A stretch of DNA of 64,000 bases from Streptomyces massasporeus (GCF_014648995.1 NZ_BMSE01000001.1:930001-994000), one strand, 5' to 3'. Shown: positions 8,671-18,225, counted from the stretch's first letter. Program-made: numbers and translations. Notes: a model not told the origin generated them from the letters alone.

Positions 8671-10745
8671 CGGAGCCCCTGCGCCTTGGCCCGGCGCCAG
8701 GCCGGCACGATCCCGGTGAGGTAGTCGAAGATCTCGACACCGAAGTACGGGCCCTGGAGCCCATGCACATTCTCCAGAAACTGCTCGATCCCGTCGTCGG
8801 GCACGACGCCCAGACGCCGCCCGTAAGCCCGGGTGAGCCGCATGAACTGGGCGCTGTCGAAGTCGCAGACGCTCACCCGGCCCAGCATGTGGGAGTCGGC
8901 ATCCGGCAGCACCCCGTTGAGCCACGGGTCGGGGGCGACGACGATGAGCCGCAGGGACGAGGCGTCGTTGTAGGCGATCGGCCGCACCAGCCACTTGTAC
9001 AGGACGTCGGTGAAGGCTCCCGGCATGATGCTCTCGGCGTGGTCGAGCGCGACGACCAGGGGCCGTCCGCCGGTCGAGGTGCGCAGTGCGTCGAGGAACG
9101 CCTCGATGATGCCTTCCTTGCGCTTGTCGTAGGGGTCCGCGATCTCGTCGTCGAAGGGGCGCCACTCGTCCTCGGCCGGCAACAGGTCACCGCTCGGCGG
9201 GGTGGCCGCGCCGGTCAGGTGGTTGAGTACGGCGTTGAAGGTGCCGAAGGCGGTCTCCGGCAGTCGGCACAGTTGCTCGGGACTGGTCGCCTCCTGCCGG
9301 ATCAGGCGCAGGACGGAGAGCCAGTCCTTGTTCCGGGCGGGCGGGTTGACGGCCGGAGTTCCGGGCGGCGGGCTCAGCGGGGTGTTGAGGTTGACCGAGA
9401 CGACGTGGTGTCCGCGCAAGAACCAAGTGATGAGGCACCAGTTGGTGAGCCAGGTCTTGCCGGTCTTGGGGCTGTTGGTCTGCGAGTAGCCGCCGATGGC
9501 CAGCACCGGGCGTTCCCTTTCGCGGGGCGCGGGGATCGGGTTGTCCAGGGTCCACCAGGCTTCCCGGCGTTCGCCGGAGCGGCCCACGAAGCGTTCCAGT
9601 TCGACGTACTGCTTGCAGTGGTCGATGTCGCGGAGCGAGGAGTCGGGTGGCAACACGCAGTCGATGCTGAGTACTTGGCCCGGGGCGTATCGGGTGAGGA
9701 GAACGGGCAGCGCCCAGGAACCGGGGTTCCTCGCCAGACCGGCGAGGTGGGAGCGGGTGTCGGCGACCGCTTTGTCCAGGGGGTGTGAACTGCCCAGCTG
9801 CTCGTAAAACTTCGTGGAGAAGGCGACCGCCGCGTCCGAGGCGATGTCGCCTTGCATCGACACCACTGCCCTGGTTCCCGCGTCCAGGAAGGCCTGCGCC
9901 ATACCGCCGATCCAGTCCGCGGGGTCGGCCTTTCCCGCGTGGCAGGCGTTGAGCACGACCAGCATCGGCGTCCAGTCGGCGATGTTCGCGAGGTCGGCGA
10001 CCCCCTCCGCAGTCAGCTCCGCCCCCTCCGAACCGTCACGGGCCGCCGCCAGGACGAGTACGGGGCTGCCCGCACCGGGGCGTGGCATGCCATGGCCGAT
10101 GAAGTGAACGATGTGGGGCCGCAACCCCTTGATGTGGAGGCCCAGTTCGGTCACATCACTGGGCGCATCGAGCACCTCCAGATAGGTGCGGCCCGGGGAG
10201 CGCTCCAAGGCGCCCGAAAGCGCGGCTAGTTCCTGTTCGGCCAGGAGGCGGTCGTCCTGGGGCGGGCTACACACGACGACGAGAACTCGCAGAGGGCCGA
10301 GTTCTCTCGGCTCGGCGCTCGGCGGATCGTCGGGGCAGCCGCGTCTCCATCGCAATTCGGACCGCCGCCACAGCCACTGATCCTGGTGGCGCAGCAACTC
10401 CCAGGGCAACGACCGTAGTTCGGGCGGGTCGATCTCGATGCGCACGCGCAGCGGTGGGCCGGCTGCCGCGTGCCTTCGCAATTCGGCCCAGTGTGCGGCC
10501 AACTCCCCTCCGAGCAGTGCCGCGTACAGCCGCTCGCCCGCCTGTTCACGGTCCCGGTCGCCCACGCCCCGGTCGAAGACCTTGGTGAGGCCCTCGGTCG
10601 AGCCCAGTTCGCCCAGCGGGGCCGAGGCGGTTAGGGTTCCGTCCATCAGGAGCTGGACGGAATACCCTGACGCGGGGGCCGGGTTGGCCAGTACTCGCAG
10701 TGCCACCTCGGCAGGAGCCACGGCCTCCGGCGTGCCGTCGGTCAT
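8667..10745 (-). CDS. CHAT (caspase-like) protease fused to a P-loop ATPase domain
   Basis: 692 residues. The ATG at 10745 is chosen because it overlaps the upstream stop as ATGA; an upstream in-frame start would add 80 arginine-rich, non-homologous residues. The N-terminal half is a CHAT peptidase: PWELL near residue 115, the catalytic His block HFIGHG (H218) and the catalytic Cys block VVLNACHAG (C268) are all intact. The C-terminal half holds a P-loop with an unusual insertion, GYSQTNSPKTGKTW (about 419-432), and a Walker B-like VVALDHAES (D568), so protease and NTPase are on one chain. CHAT proteases act as activated effector proteases in bacterial conflict systems. Here it sits between a possible pore-former and a STAND NTPase, which suggests it cleaves and activates a neighbour after sensing. 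No secretion signal is seen. Confidence 0.88.
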   Translation of the reverse strand: MTDGTPEAVAPAEVALRVLANPAPASGYSVQLLMDGTLTASAPLGELGSTEGLTKVFDRGVGDRDREQAGERLYAALLGGELAAHWAELRRHAAAGPPLRVRIEIDPPELRSLPWELLRHQDQWLWRRSELRWRRGCPDDPPSAEPRELGPLRVLVVVCSPPQDDRLLAEQELAALSGALERSPGRTYLEVLDAPSDVTELGLHIKGLRPHIVHFIGHGMPRPGAGSPVLVLAAARDGSEGAELTAEGVADLANIADWTPMLVVLNACHAGKADPADWIGGMAQAFLDAGTRAVVSMQGDIASDAAVAFSTKFYEQLGSSHPLDKAVADTRSHLAGLARNPGSWALPVLLTRYAPGQVLSIDCVLPPDSSLRDIDHCKQYVELERFVGRSGERREAWWTLDNPIPAPRERERPVLAIGGYSQTNSPKTGKTWLTNWCLITWFLRGHHVVSVNLNTPLSPPPGTPAVNPPARNKDWLSVLRLIRQEATSPEQLCRLPETAFGTFNAVLNHLTGAATPPSGDLLPAEDEWRPFDDEIADPYDKRKEGIIEAFLDALRTSTGGRPLVVALDHAESIMPGAFTDVLYKWLVRPIAYNDASSLRLIVVAPDPWLNGVLPDADSHMLGRVSVCDFDSAQFMRLTRAYGRRLGVVPDDGIEQFLENVHGLQGPYFGVEIFDYLTGIVPAWRRAKAQGLR

Positions 10746-11581
10746 GGCGCACCTGGGAGCTGCTCGTCGGAGAGGACGACGGGGGGAGGCTGCTCGTCCG
10801 ACGTCACCGTTTCGAGTACGCTGGCCGGATCGTCGTAGGCCTCTTCCAGCAGTACGGGCGGAACGGGTACGGGAGCCGCGCCCCGGCCCGGCTGACGGGG
10901 TCCGTAGTCCTTCTCGACCTTGCCGAACCAGGTCTTGCGCAGGCGGACGACCCGGAAGAAGGGGGCGGTGTCGGTGCCGAGCCATTTCAGGCCGAGTCGG
11001 CGGCGCCAGGCGACACTCGTCCGGCCCGCGAGGTCGGCCAGGCCCAGCTGGGCCTGGCCCGCGCCCGCTTGGAGGCGCAGCTCGACGGAGGCTCCGCTCT
11101 CTGCGGCGGTCAGGACGATGCCGGAGTCGGCGGCGACCACGTCGGTCACGGCGAGCAGCGTGTCGTCCCAGTCGTCCCAGCCGCGCTGCACCAGCGCGGC
11201 GGCGAGGGCTCGTACGTCGGCGACGCCGGTCTCGGTCAACCCGCGATAGACGATGAGGGCGCTGTTGCCCTTCTCGAATGTGACCCGCGCTCCGAAATCA
11301 GCGACCGCCAGCGCCGCGAGGCCATCCATGGCGACTCCGGCCGCCTTGAACTGGAGGGACACGGAGCCCTGGGTGTCATAGGTGTAGTCGTTGTGCGGTG
11401 TGCCGGGGCGCGGGACGAACGGGATGCCCCGCTCCCCCAGGGTCCCGGCGGTACGGACCTTGCCGTCCACGTTCTCCAGGACTTGGCCCACCTCGACCCG
11501 CCCGGACAAGGGCCAGCAGACCCACCAGCCCTTCCACACGTCGTCGACGGCGTGGCGGTACAACTCGTACGAGTCTTTCAT
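10742..11581 (-). CDS. Beta-rich protein, first gene of the CHAT operon; candidate gasdermin-like pore former
   Basis: 279 residues, ATG at 11581 with a purine-rich GGGGGAAAG ribosome site. I do not recognise it by strong homology. What is visible: a short N-terminal helix; aromatic and hydrophobic strands; a GSVSLQFKAAG strand near residue 75; a two-strand pattern around VTDVVAADSGIVLTAAESGA and VELRLQAG; a basic run (WRRRLGLKW) leading to a strand ending FFRVVRL; then a ~55-residue Pro/acidic tail. This order of strands and a short C-terminal tail next to a CHAT protease resembles bacterial gasdermins, which are released by clipping of a C-terminal peptide. That reading is inference from pattern and gene context, not from an identified family match. 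An adaptor or substrate of the protease is the main alternative. Its stop overlaps the CHAT start by 4 nt. Confidence 0.8.
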   Translation of the reverse strand: MKDSYELYRHAVDDVWKGWWVCWPLSGRVEVGQVLENVDGKVRTAGTLGERGIPFVPRPGTPHNDYTYDTQGSVSLQFKAAGVAMDGLAALAVADFGARVTFEKGNSALIVYRGLTETGVADVRALAAALVQRGWDDWDDTLLAVTDVVAADSGIVLTAAESGASVELRLQAGAGQAQLGLADLAGRTSVAWRRRLGLKWLGTDTAPFFRVVRLRKTWFGKVEKDYGPRQPGRGAAPVPVPPVLLEEAYDDPASVLETVTSDEQPPPVVLSDEQLPGAP

Positions 11582-11616
11582 GTCTTTCCCCCGTGAGGTG
11601 CCCGTGCTGTTCTCGC

Positions 11617-11645
11617 AGCGTACTGCGGGGCGTGCCCGATAGTGA
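11617..11645 (-). promoter_or_regulatory. Possible sigma-70-type promoter of the CHAT operon
   Basis: On the minus strand a TACGCT hexamer (11622-11617) lies 17 nt after TCACTA (11645-11640), about 36 nt upstream of the first start codon. The -10 fits the actinobacterial TANNNT pattern; the -35 is a weak match to TTGACA. No second promoter is evident inside the operon, where all four genes overlap by 4 nt. Confidence 0.3.
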
Positions 11646-11713
11646 CCGCTCCGGGCACACCGATCGCGTTTCCCGGGCGGGTGCGAGGTTCCCCCACTGT
11701 GCGAGGGCCTTGA

Positions 11714-12600
11714 TCAGCTGGTCAAGAGGGGGTGACGAGGGTTCAGGTTCGCTCGTTCGGCCGCTGCCTGTTCGGCGTAATGCTTCTCCTCGAACTCGAT
11801 CGGGCTGAGGTAACCGAGCCGTTGCTGGATGCGACGACTGTCATTGAACCCGTCGATGTACTCGAAGAGTGCGAGGTTCGCCTCGGTCTTGGTCACGAAG
11901 ACACGACCTCGGACGCACTCCGTCTTGATTAGAATCCACAGATTCTCCGCGAGGGCGTTATCGTACGAGTCTCCGATAGACCTCATGGTTGTCCCAATTC
12001 CCGCTCGTACCGTGCAAGTTGTGAGCATGCCACCCTGACAGCCGTGGTCGGAGTGATGGATGAGCTTGCCGGGCTCGACCTCGCGGGAGGCGAGGGCGTA
12101 CCCCAGACTGGACAGCACCAGGTCGGCGTCCGCGCGGGCCGAGGTCTCCCAGGCCACCACACGCCGCGAGAACGCGTCGCGGATCGCGGAGAGCCACAAC
12201 GGCCTCTCACCGGTGGCGATCATCGTCAGGTCGGTGATTCACAGCAGGTTCAGCGCCGGTGCGGTGAAGTCCCGGTCGACCAGGTCCGGAGCGAGCGTGG
12301 CCTTCGGGTCGCGGCGTGTAAAGCCGCCCCGGCGCGAGCTGACGCCCGCCAGTTCGGCCTCGCGCATCAGTCGCTCGACCCGCTTTCGTCCGACCCGGAT
12401 TCCTTCGCGCTTGAGGATAGCGTGGACGCGCGGCAAGCCGTAGATCCCGCCGGAATGGGTGTGGATCCGCCTGATCTGCCTGGTCAGCTCGACGTCGCGG
12501 CGGCGGTGTTTGCACGGCTCGTGCTCGGCGCCAACGGTAGTAGGTGGAGGAGGGAATGGATAGTTCCCCACGGTGCAGAGGCGGAGGCTCCTCCAGAGAG
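11714..12600 (-). pseudogene. IS3-family transposase orfB, interrupted by a stop and frameshifts
   Basis: Reading leftward, the IS3 pattern is clear: SIPSSTYYRW, then after a frameshift near 12530 RRRDVELTRQIRRIH, GIYGLPRVHAIL and a DDE integrase core ending in SIGDSYDNALAENL and the FNDSRRIQQRLGYLSP block. An in-frame TGA at 12241-12239 replaces the Trp expected in NLLWITDLT; the frame is otherwise continuous across it (sites 18 nt apart). The segment after HHSDHGC is also out of register with the family. The upstream orfA is missing. It separates the CHAT operon from the helicase/HEPN pair and has no expected activity. Confidence 0.88.
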
Positions 12601-12603
12601 AAT

Positions 12604-13419
12604 CTAATGGGGGCTGCACGCCGCCAAATCGTTGAGGACAGCGTTGACCGTGGACCAACAAAGGTCGGCTGTATCGAAGTCTGCACTGTGTTTGGCTCGT
12701 TTCTCCGCGAGAGGATGAACCAGGTTGCGGTAGGTCCGCAGCAGGTCCGAGGCCATTTTCGCGTCCTGGTCGATCCACCGATTGGTGTGGGCGTGCTGGA
12801 TGAGGTCCTGCAGCCGGGTATCGCGGGCGGGCCTTGGCAACGGCACAGTTGCGGACCTGACGTCGGCCGCGTGGACGAGGACGCCTTCGAGGAGGCTTCC
12901 GAGCATGATGACTGCGGAGGTGTAGGCGCCGTGTTCTTGGCAGATACGGGCTTCGTCGAGGCGTAGCTGAACGGCGCGGGCCAGGTCAGGGTCGGAGACG
13001 ATGTCGGTGATGGCCACCTTCAGCTCTACGCGCTGGGGGCGAGGGGGTTCATCGGGATCGTACTCGATGAGGAAGGGCTGGCCCTTGCGGTAGTCGACGC
13101 GGCAGCCTTCAAGTGCCAGGACTTCCTGGAGGCGTTGGACGACGGCGTCGTAGTCGCCGGGTTGTTGTTGGTATTCCCGCCGGTCGGCCAGGCGCAGGAT
13201 GACACGCTCGGTGTCTCCTGCCTGGTCTTCGTGCCGTTCGCGCAGGATGGTGTGGACCCAGCGGTGGCGCGGGCTGCCGTCGTGGTCGGGGACGTCTTCC
13301 CAGCCGGCCCGGCGGAGGAATTGAGCGAGTTCCCAGCCGGCTCGGCGTTTCATGCCCGGCTCGTCACCGCAGATCAGGGCGGCGAGTTCTTCGAGCGTGC
13401 TGTCGTCGAAGTTGTCCAT
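12604..13419 (-). CDS. AbiJ-like / HEPN-like protein paired with the giant helicase
   Basis: 271 residues, ATG at 13419 just 1 nt after the stop of the upstream helicase gene (TGACATG), so the two are co-translated. The N-terminal ~70 residues (LAALICGDE, RRAGWELAQFLRRAGW) resemble the N-terminal domain of AbiJ-type abortive-infection proteins. The C-terminal ~120 residues form a helical bundle with GAYTSAVIMLGSLLEGVL and end with TYRNLVHP, the Arg...His signature common in HEPN-type RNases (R231 and H235; R228 is an alternative). It is likely an RNA-targeting effector or a regulatory HEPN partner of the helicase. Family assignment is by motif and layout only; the RxxxH spacing is one residue short of the classical Rx4-6H unless R228 is used. 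Confidence 0.65.
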   Translation of the reverse strand: MDNFDDSTLEELAALICGDEPGMKRRAGWELAQFLRRAGWEDVPDHDGSPRHRWVHTILRERHEDQAGDTERVILRLADRREYQQQPGDYDAVVQRLQEVLALEGCRVDYRKGQPFLIEYDPDEPPRPQRVELKVAITDIVSDPDLARAVQLRLDEARICQEHGAYTSAVIMLGSLLEGVLVHAADVRSATVPLPRPARDTRLQDLIQHAHTNRWIDQDAKMASDLLRTYRNLVHPLAEKRAKHSADFDTADLCWSTVNAVLNDLAACSPH

Positions 13420-13420
13420 G

Positions 13421-16400
13421 TCAGTGTCCCTCGCTGTCTTCGTCCGGCTCGCCGTCGTAGGGGTCCGCGTCTTCGTCGGGCTCGGCCTCGGCTAGGCCGA
13501 CTGGAGTCCAGGTCAGGTCTGTCAGCGCATCGTCCACGGATGTCTCTCGGACAGTGCGCGGGTGGATGCCCAGCTCGGTCAGGCGTTCCCACAGAGGTTC
13601 CAGGGCCTCTTCGGGTGAGAGGGCGAAGGCGCTGCTGCGTACGCGCCAGAACGACCAGCCAGCACGCCGAAGCTCCCGCTCGCGCTCGGCGTCGTCTTGG
13701 ATCTGCTGCGGGGTGGAGTGGTAGGGGCTGCCGTCGCACTCCACTGCGAGGCGTCCGTGGCCTCCCGTGACGACGAGGTCGATGCGTTTTCCGTTGACTT
13801 CCCACTGGGGCACCACGTCGTAGCCGCGTTCCTTGATGCGCAAGAAGACACGCTGCTCGAAGAGTGAGTCGAAGGGCGCGCAGCGTCGGTCTGCGCTGAC
13901 GTTGGTGGGCTGGTGGGGGTGTGTGTAGGGCGGCGGCGGGCTCACCATGTAGGTGAGCAGGGAACGTCGCAGGTCCTTGCTGCTGAGCTGGTCGACAGTC
14001 AGGGAGTGGAAGAGCCACATCTGGTCGCGGGCCCGGCTGGCGGCCACGTTGAAGCGTCGTTCGTGGTGCCGGCCAGTCGCGGCGATGGCGTTGGCGCCGT
14101 CGACGACCATCGACAGCAGAATGACGTCACGCTGGTCTCCCTGGAACTGCTCGGGTGTGCCGACCAGGATGCTGTGGCGTTCGCGAGCCGACACGTCGAT
14201 GCGCTGGTCGACGAGGTTCTCTACCAGTCGTGTCTGGTCGCCGTGGCGCAGGATGATCACGCCGATACTGCGGTCGGCGTAGGCGGGTTCCTGGGTGAGG
14301 CGGTGCAGTTCGTTGACGACGGCCTCTGCCTCCGGCCGGTTGATGAGTTTGTCCCGGCGTCCTTCGCAGTGGCCTTCGGGCACATGGACGACCTTCAGCG
14401 GCGGGAGGCGGTCGGAGCCGTGCTGACGCAGCAGGACGAGCTGATTGTCGGGATAGAACTGCATGGAGGACCATTTGATGATCTCCGGCATGCACCGGAA
14501 GTGCTCGGTGAGACGGATCACTTCGGTGAAGCGGGACTGCAGCAGTTCGTACAGGTTGGACTTGGGGTCGAAGCCTTCGCGCTGCCAGGGTTCGAGGCCG
14601 GCCATGCGTTCGTCAAAGATCTGGGTGATTCGATCGTGCTTGCTGCCGCTGTAGAACGGGGCGCACTGCCGGTCGTCTCCGACGACGATGATGCGCGGCG
14701 CAAGCCAGAGCAACAGCAGGCCGTCCAGCCCTACTTGGCTTGCTTCATCGACGATGACGACGTCGAAGGAGTCCGGTTCGGGGCTGATCGTTTCCGCTAC
14801 ACGGTTCAGCGGCATGATCCACGCCGGTACAGCCCCTTGCGCTGTCTGCATGGCTGAGCGCGCGTGGCGCTGGTGGCGTTTGCCGTACTCGGTGGTTCCC
14901 TGGCCTGCGTTGGCTACGGCGCTGGCGTAGGCAGCCAGGGCTTGTTTGTGTTTGGTGGTCATGCGGCTGACGCAGTGATGTGCTGCGCGGTCGCAAACCA
15001 GTTGTTCCACGAGGTCGTGCAGTCGGGCTTCGAGCTGGGCCAGTTCGCCTTCGAGGTGCTCTTCGCGTCCCTGGAGCAGGTGGGTGTCTAGGAATTCCTG
15101 GGCCTGCCGCCACGCCCAGGCCTGGGGCAGGACGGCGAACCGGGAGCGCCAGTGCGAGGCGAGGGGATCGCCGGCGAAGTCCTTGGCGAGATCGGGGTGG
15201 GCCTCGGCAAGGCTCTGGAAGAGTTTCCTGGTCTCGCGCCGGTCTGCCTCACGCTGGTATGCCGCCGCCGGTGCATCCACCGCCAGCGCGTAGGCCTGCG
15301 CATCACGGGCCGCTGCGGCATCCGCCGCGCGCTGGAGCTCTTCGACACCATGCGGGTGGGGTTGGGGAAGGCCTTTAAGGATCTCTTCGAAGCGCTGTGC
15401 TGCTGTCCTGATGTGCAGGAGTTGGCGAGCCTGGACCGTGGCCTGGCGGATGTCGCGCCACTGCTCGGCGGTGGTGACCGGTGTCTGGATGCCGTCGGCC
15501 AGAAGTGTTGCGTGGACCTGGCGGATGACCTCCACGCAGGTGTCGATGGCCTGCAGGACGACGGCCCTGTCCAGGAGTTCGGACGTCAGCAGTTCGGAGG
15601 TGTCCTGTCCGACGGCCGATCCGACTCCGGTCCACCGGCCGCGCAGGGTGCGGGCGTGGGCGCGCATTTCCAGATGCCGTACGACCGCAGTGATGTGCTC
15701 TCGGCCGGCTGGCGCCATGCCTTCTACCCGGCACTGTTCGAGGAGGAAGCGGGCTTGCTTGACGACAGCCGGCCGCGGCCATCGCGTGTTCAGTTTTCCG
15801 GTGCGCAGGACGTGCTGCTCCAGATTGCGGCCCGCGATCAGGAGCTCCTTCTCCTCGCTTTCGGAAAGGCGGGGGATCTCCACCTCCAGGAAGGAGGCGG
15901 CGGCTATCTCGTCATGGGTCTGCCGCGCACGGTGTGAGGCGTTTCGGATGCTGTCCCACAGTTGCTGCCATCGCTGGGCGATGCCGTCCTGCAGGGCGCG
16001 TGTGGACCAGGTGTCCGCCTGCCAGGAGGCGGGGTCCGCGGACAGCCCCACTCTCTGCAGGGCCTGCTGGGCTCGGTCGAGCAGCGCTTCCAACGCCGTG
16101 AGCCCCGCGTCACCATGGTCCGCCAGGGCCTGTGCCAGAGGTGTGACCGGCTCGGGGCCGAGAGCCTCCTCAGCTGCCTGGAGTTCCGTGATGCGGCGGG
16201 AAACCTCCGCCGGATCGGGCAGAGCAGCCGGGTCGGGGCAGTACTGAATGTGGGCGTCGAGGATGCCGGGGCCGTGGTGGGTGACGAGCAGCCACAGCCG
16301 CTGAGCTTCGTCCGTGGTCAAAGGCGGAACCTGTGCGGCCTGGGCATCCAGGGGCGGCAGCCACTGATACTCGGCTGCGCCCTGCTCCGCTGCCTGCACG

Positions 16401-18001
16401 ATGTCGTCGAGCCGCCCCCGGTATCCGGGCGCGATCTCGGAGTGCACATACCACTCGACTTCACGTACCTGCCGCAGGCGGTCCCGGAGCTTGGCCTGCT
16501 CCGCCATGAGCTGGTGCCGCTGGGTCTGCTGGTCGTCAATGCGCTGCTGGAGGCGATCGAGGTTCGTGGTCGCGTTCAGGTGAGCCAAGGCTCCCAGTGA
16601 CTGGCTCAGATCGGAGTTCCCGCCCTGCCACTGATCGCTCTGGATCACGCACATGCTGCGCAGCCCGGCTGGCAACTGGTCGCGCAGCACCTTCAGAGCC
16701 TGGCTCTTCGCGCTGGTGACCAGCACTCGCTTGCCGTCGGCGAGGAGCGCGGCGATCAGATTGCTGATGGTGTGTGTCTTTCCAGTGCCCGGCGGGCCCT
16801 GGACCACGACGCTGGTGTCGCGCTGCAGTCGGTCCAGGACATCACGCTGGGCGGCGTTGGTGACCATCGGGAACAGCGGATCCGGTCCCAGTGCCGGCGG
16901 CACGGAGCCACTCCTGCTACCCCAGGCTGTCCTGTGCTCCGGTTCGAGGTCATACAACAACTGCGCGAGCCCCAGAGGAGCTTGTGCTCCAGGACGTTTC
17001 AGCGCTCGGGCGATGCTCTCGTAGAAGCCGAGAACGGAGCGCTGGCCGTGTTCGCGCAGGATGAGTGCGGGCGCGTAATGCAGTGACCGCACCTGGGGTT
17101 CGGCGGTCAGATCGGGGTGCTGCCCGGTTGGGTCGAACGGGAGCACTCGGTCGACTCCGAAAGCACGCTGCGCCCACGAACGCACGGCTTGCGCCGCCCG
17201 GTCCGACAGCGGGTGGAAGGGGACGTCCTCGACAGCGGAGCGTACGACCCCCAGCAGCTCCGACGTGTAGCCGTCGGACTCACTGAGGAAGTCGGTGTCT
17301 TCCAGACGGCCGGGATGCTCCGGCACCAGAGAAACGGTCACGTTGATCGATGCCGGTTCCACGGTGAGAGTCACCGGTGTTGTCACGATGTGCCGACGGA
17401 CCCGGGCCGAGGGACGATCGGCCCCGAGTTGCAACAGGCCTACGGCCAGGACCACTTCGAATGTGTCACTGTCCTGCTCGACCTTCTTGGCCATCCGGTA
17501 CAGCTGCTGGTGCAGTCGCCGCTGCGGCTCGGCCGCCAGCTCTTCCCGCGACCACCGGATCCACTTGGCAGCCCAGGTCTCGTACGCCTTGCGTTCCTCG
17601 GAGGTGCCGCTCTCTAGCGCCAGCTGGTCTTCCTCCCCACTGGCCTGGAGGCCGTCGGCCAGTAGAGGGTCATTCGACGTGTCGTCAATCAGTCCGGGAG
17701 GCTGCGGATCAGCCATGGCGGCGGCCTCGGCGGACACCCTGCCATGCAATATCGCCGGCAGCCGCGGTGCTTCCTTAGGCGGACGGTGCTTGACGACCAT
17801 GATGCGAGGGTCGGCGTCCGCAGCACTCCGGACAGTCCCGTCGGGGGCATCCGTGAGCCACACCGTTTCCGGGTACTTGGCACAGTTCCGGATGGTCTTG
17901 GAGATGGCACCCCGCACCAGCTCCTGCAGACAGTCGATCAATACGCGAGTGTCGCGGACGGCTTTGGGATCGCTGCCATCACGTACTGCCGGGCGGGCCA
18001 T
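13421..18001 (-). CDS. Very large SF1 (DNA2/UPF1-like) helicase with C-terminal DUF559/Vsr-like nuclease
   Basis: About 1526 residues. The ATG at 18001 has GGGGGA about 5 nt upstream; GTG 18004 and TTG 18013 are alternatives. Order of parts: an N-terminal ~390-residue region of unknown fold; Walker A GPPGTGKTHTI near residue 402; a long coiled-coil insertion (about 460-1000, many Q/E/R heptads); the DEAD-like motif VVIVDEASQ near 1083 and IVVGDDRQCAPF; SF1 motifs LTEHFRC and FNVAASRARDQMWLF; then FDSLFEQRVFLRIKERGYDV with IDLVV...LAVECDG and YHST, a restriction-fold nuclease of the DUF559/MTES_1575/Vsr class. This helicase-Vsr layout is shared by the Hhe-type defence proteins (DUF4011-helicase-Vsr), but I do not see a clear DUF4011. 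It is likely a nucleic-acid-sensing or degrading defence factor acting with the HEPN-like protein. Confidence 0.85.
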   Translation of the reverse strand: MARPAVRDGSDPKAVRDTRVLIDCLQELVRGAISKTIRNCAKYPETVWLTDAPDGTVRSAADADPRIMVVKHRPPKEAPRLPAILHGRVSAEAAAMADPQPPGLIDDTSNDPLLADGLQASGEEDQLALESGTSEERKAYETWAAKWIRWSREELAAEPQRRLHQQLYRMAKKVEQDSDTFEVVLAVGLLQLGADRPSARVRRHIVTTPVTLTVEPASINVTVSLVPEHPGRLEDTDFLSESDGYTSELLGVVRSAVEDVPFHPLSDRAAQAVRSWAQRAFGVDRVLPFDPTGQHPDLTAEPQVRSLHYAPALILREHGQRSVLGFYESIARALKRPGAQAPLGLAQLLYDLEPEHRTAWGSRSGSVPPALGPDPLFPMVTNAAQRDVLDRLQRDTSVVVQGPPGTGKTHTISNLIAALLADGKRVLVTSAKSQALKVLRDQLPAGLRSMCVIQSDQWQGGNSDLSQSLGALAHLNATTNLDRLQQRIDDQQTQRHQLMAEQAKLRDRLRQVREVEWYVHSEIAPGYRGRLDDIVQAAEQGAAEYQWLPPLDAQAAQVPPLTTDEAQRLWLLVTHHGPGILDAHIQYCPDPAALPDPAEVSRRITELQAAEEALGPEPVTPLAQALADHGDAGLTALEALLDRAQQALQRVGLSADPASWQADTWSTRALQDGIAQRWQQLWDSIRNASHRARQTHDEIAAASFLEVEIPRLSESEEKELLIAGRNLEQHVLRTGKLNTRWPRPAVVKQARFLLEQCRVEGMAPAGREHITAVVRHLEMRAHARTLRGRWTGVGSAVGQDTSELLTSELLDRAVVLQAIDTCVEVIRQVHATLLADGIQTPVTTAEQWRDIRQATVQARQLLHIRTAAQRFEEILKGLPQPHPHGVEELQRAADAAAARDAQAYALAVDAPAAAYQREADRRETRKLFQSLAEAHPDLAKDFAGDPLASHWRSRFAVLPQAWAWRQAQEFLDTHLLQGREEHLEGELAQLEARLHDLVEQLVCDRAAHHCVSRMTTKHKQALAAYASAVANAGQGTTEYGKRHQRHARSAMQTAQGAVPAWIMPLNRVAETISPEPDSFDVVIVDEASQVGLDGLLLLWLAPRIIVVGDDRQCAPFYSGSKHDRITQIFDERMAGLEPWQREGFDPKSNLYELLQSRFTEVIRLTEHFRCMPEIIKWSSMQFYPDNQLVLLRQHGSDRLPPLKVVHVPEGHCEGRRDKLINRPEAEAVVNELHRLTQEPAYADRSIGVIILRHGDQTRLVENLVDQRIDVSARERHSILVGTPEQFQGDQRDVILLSMVVDGANAIAATGRHHERRFNVAASRARDQMWLFHSLTVDQLSSKDLRRSLLTYMVSPPPPYTHPHQPTNVSADRRCAPFDSLFEQRVFLRIKERGYDVVPQWEVNGKRIDLVVTGGHGRLAVECDGSPYHSTPQQIQDDAERERELRRAGWSFWRVRSSAFALSPEEALEPLWERLTELGIHPRTVRETSVDDALTDLTWTPVGLAEAEPDEDADPYDGEPDEDSEGH

Positions 18002-18225
18002 CACATCCCCCAAACGCCTGCCACCGTGACAAGCCTTTCAGGATCCATGGCCGCTGCACGCCAGGCAATGTGATGGGACTCGCGCACAGCCATTTCCGGA
18101 CATGAAGACGATCCGGTAAGGCTATGCGCCGAGTTCTGTACGCGGATGGACTTCTGCTTGCTCGTGGCAACGCCGACCGCGTGGGTCCTGAAGCAGGATT
18201 ACTGGTCTGCCAGTGCGTCGGTATG

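Noticed and set aside
8670..9165. Longer in-frame start for the STAND gene at 9165
   Set aside because: It would overlap the CHAT gene by ~500 nt and adds arginine-rich sequence with no family pattern; the ATG at 8670 has the ATGA overlap seen throughout the operon.
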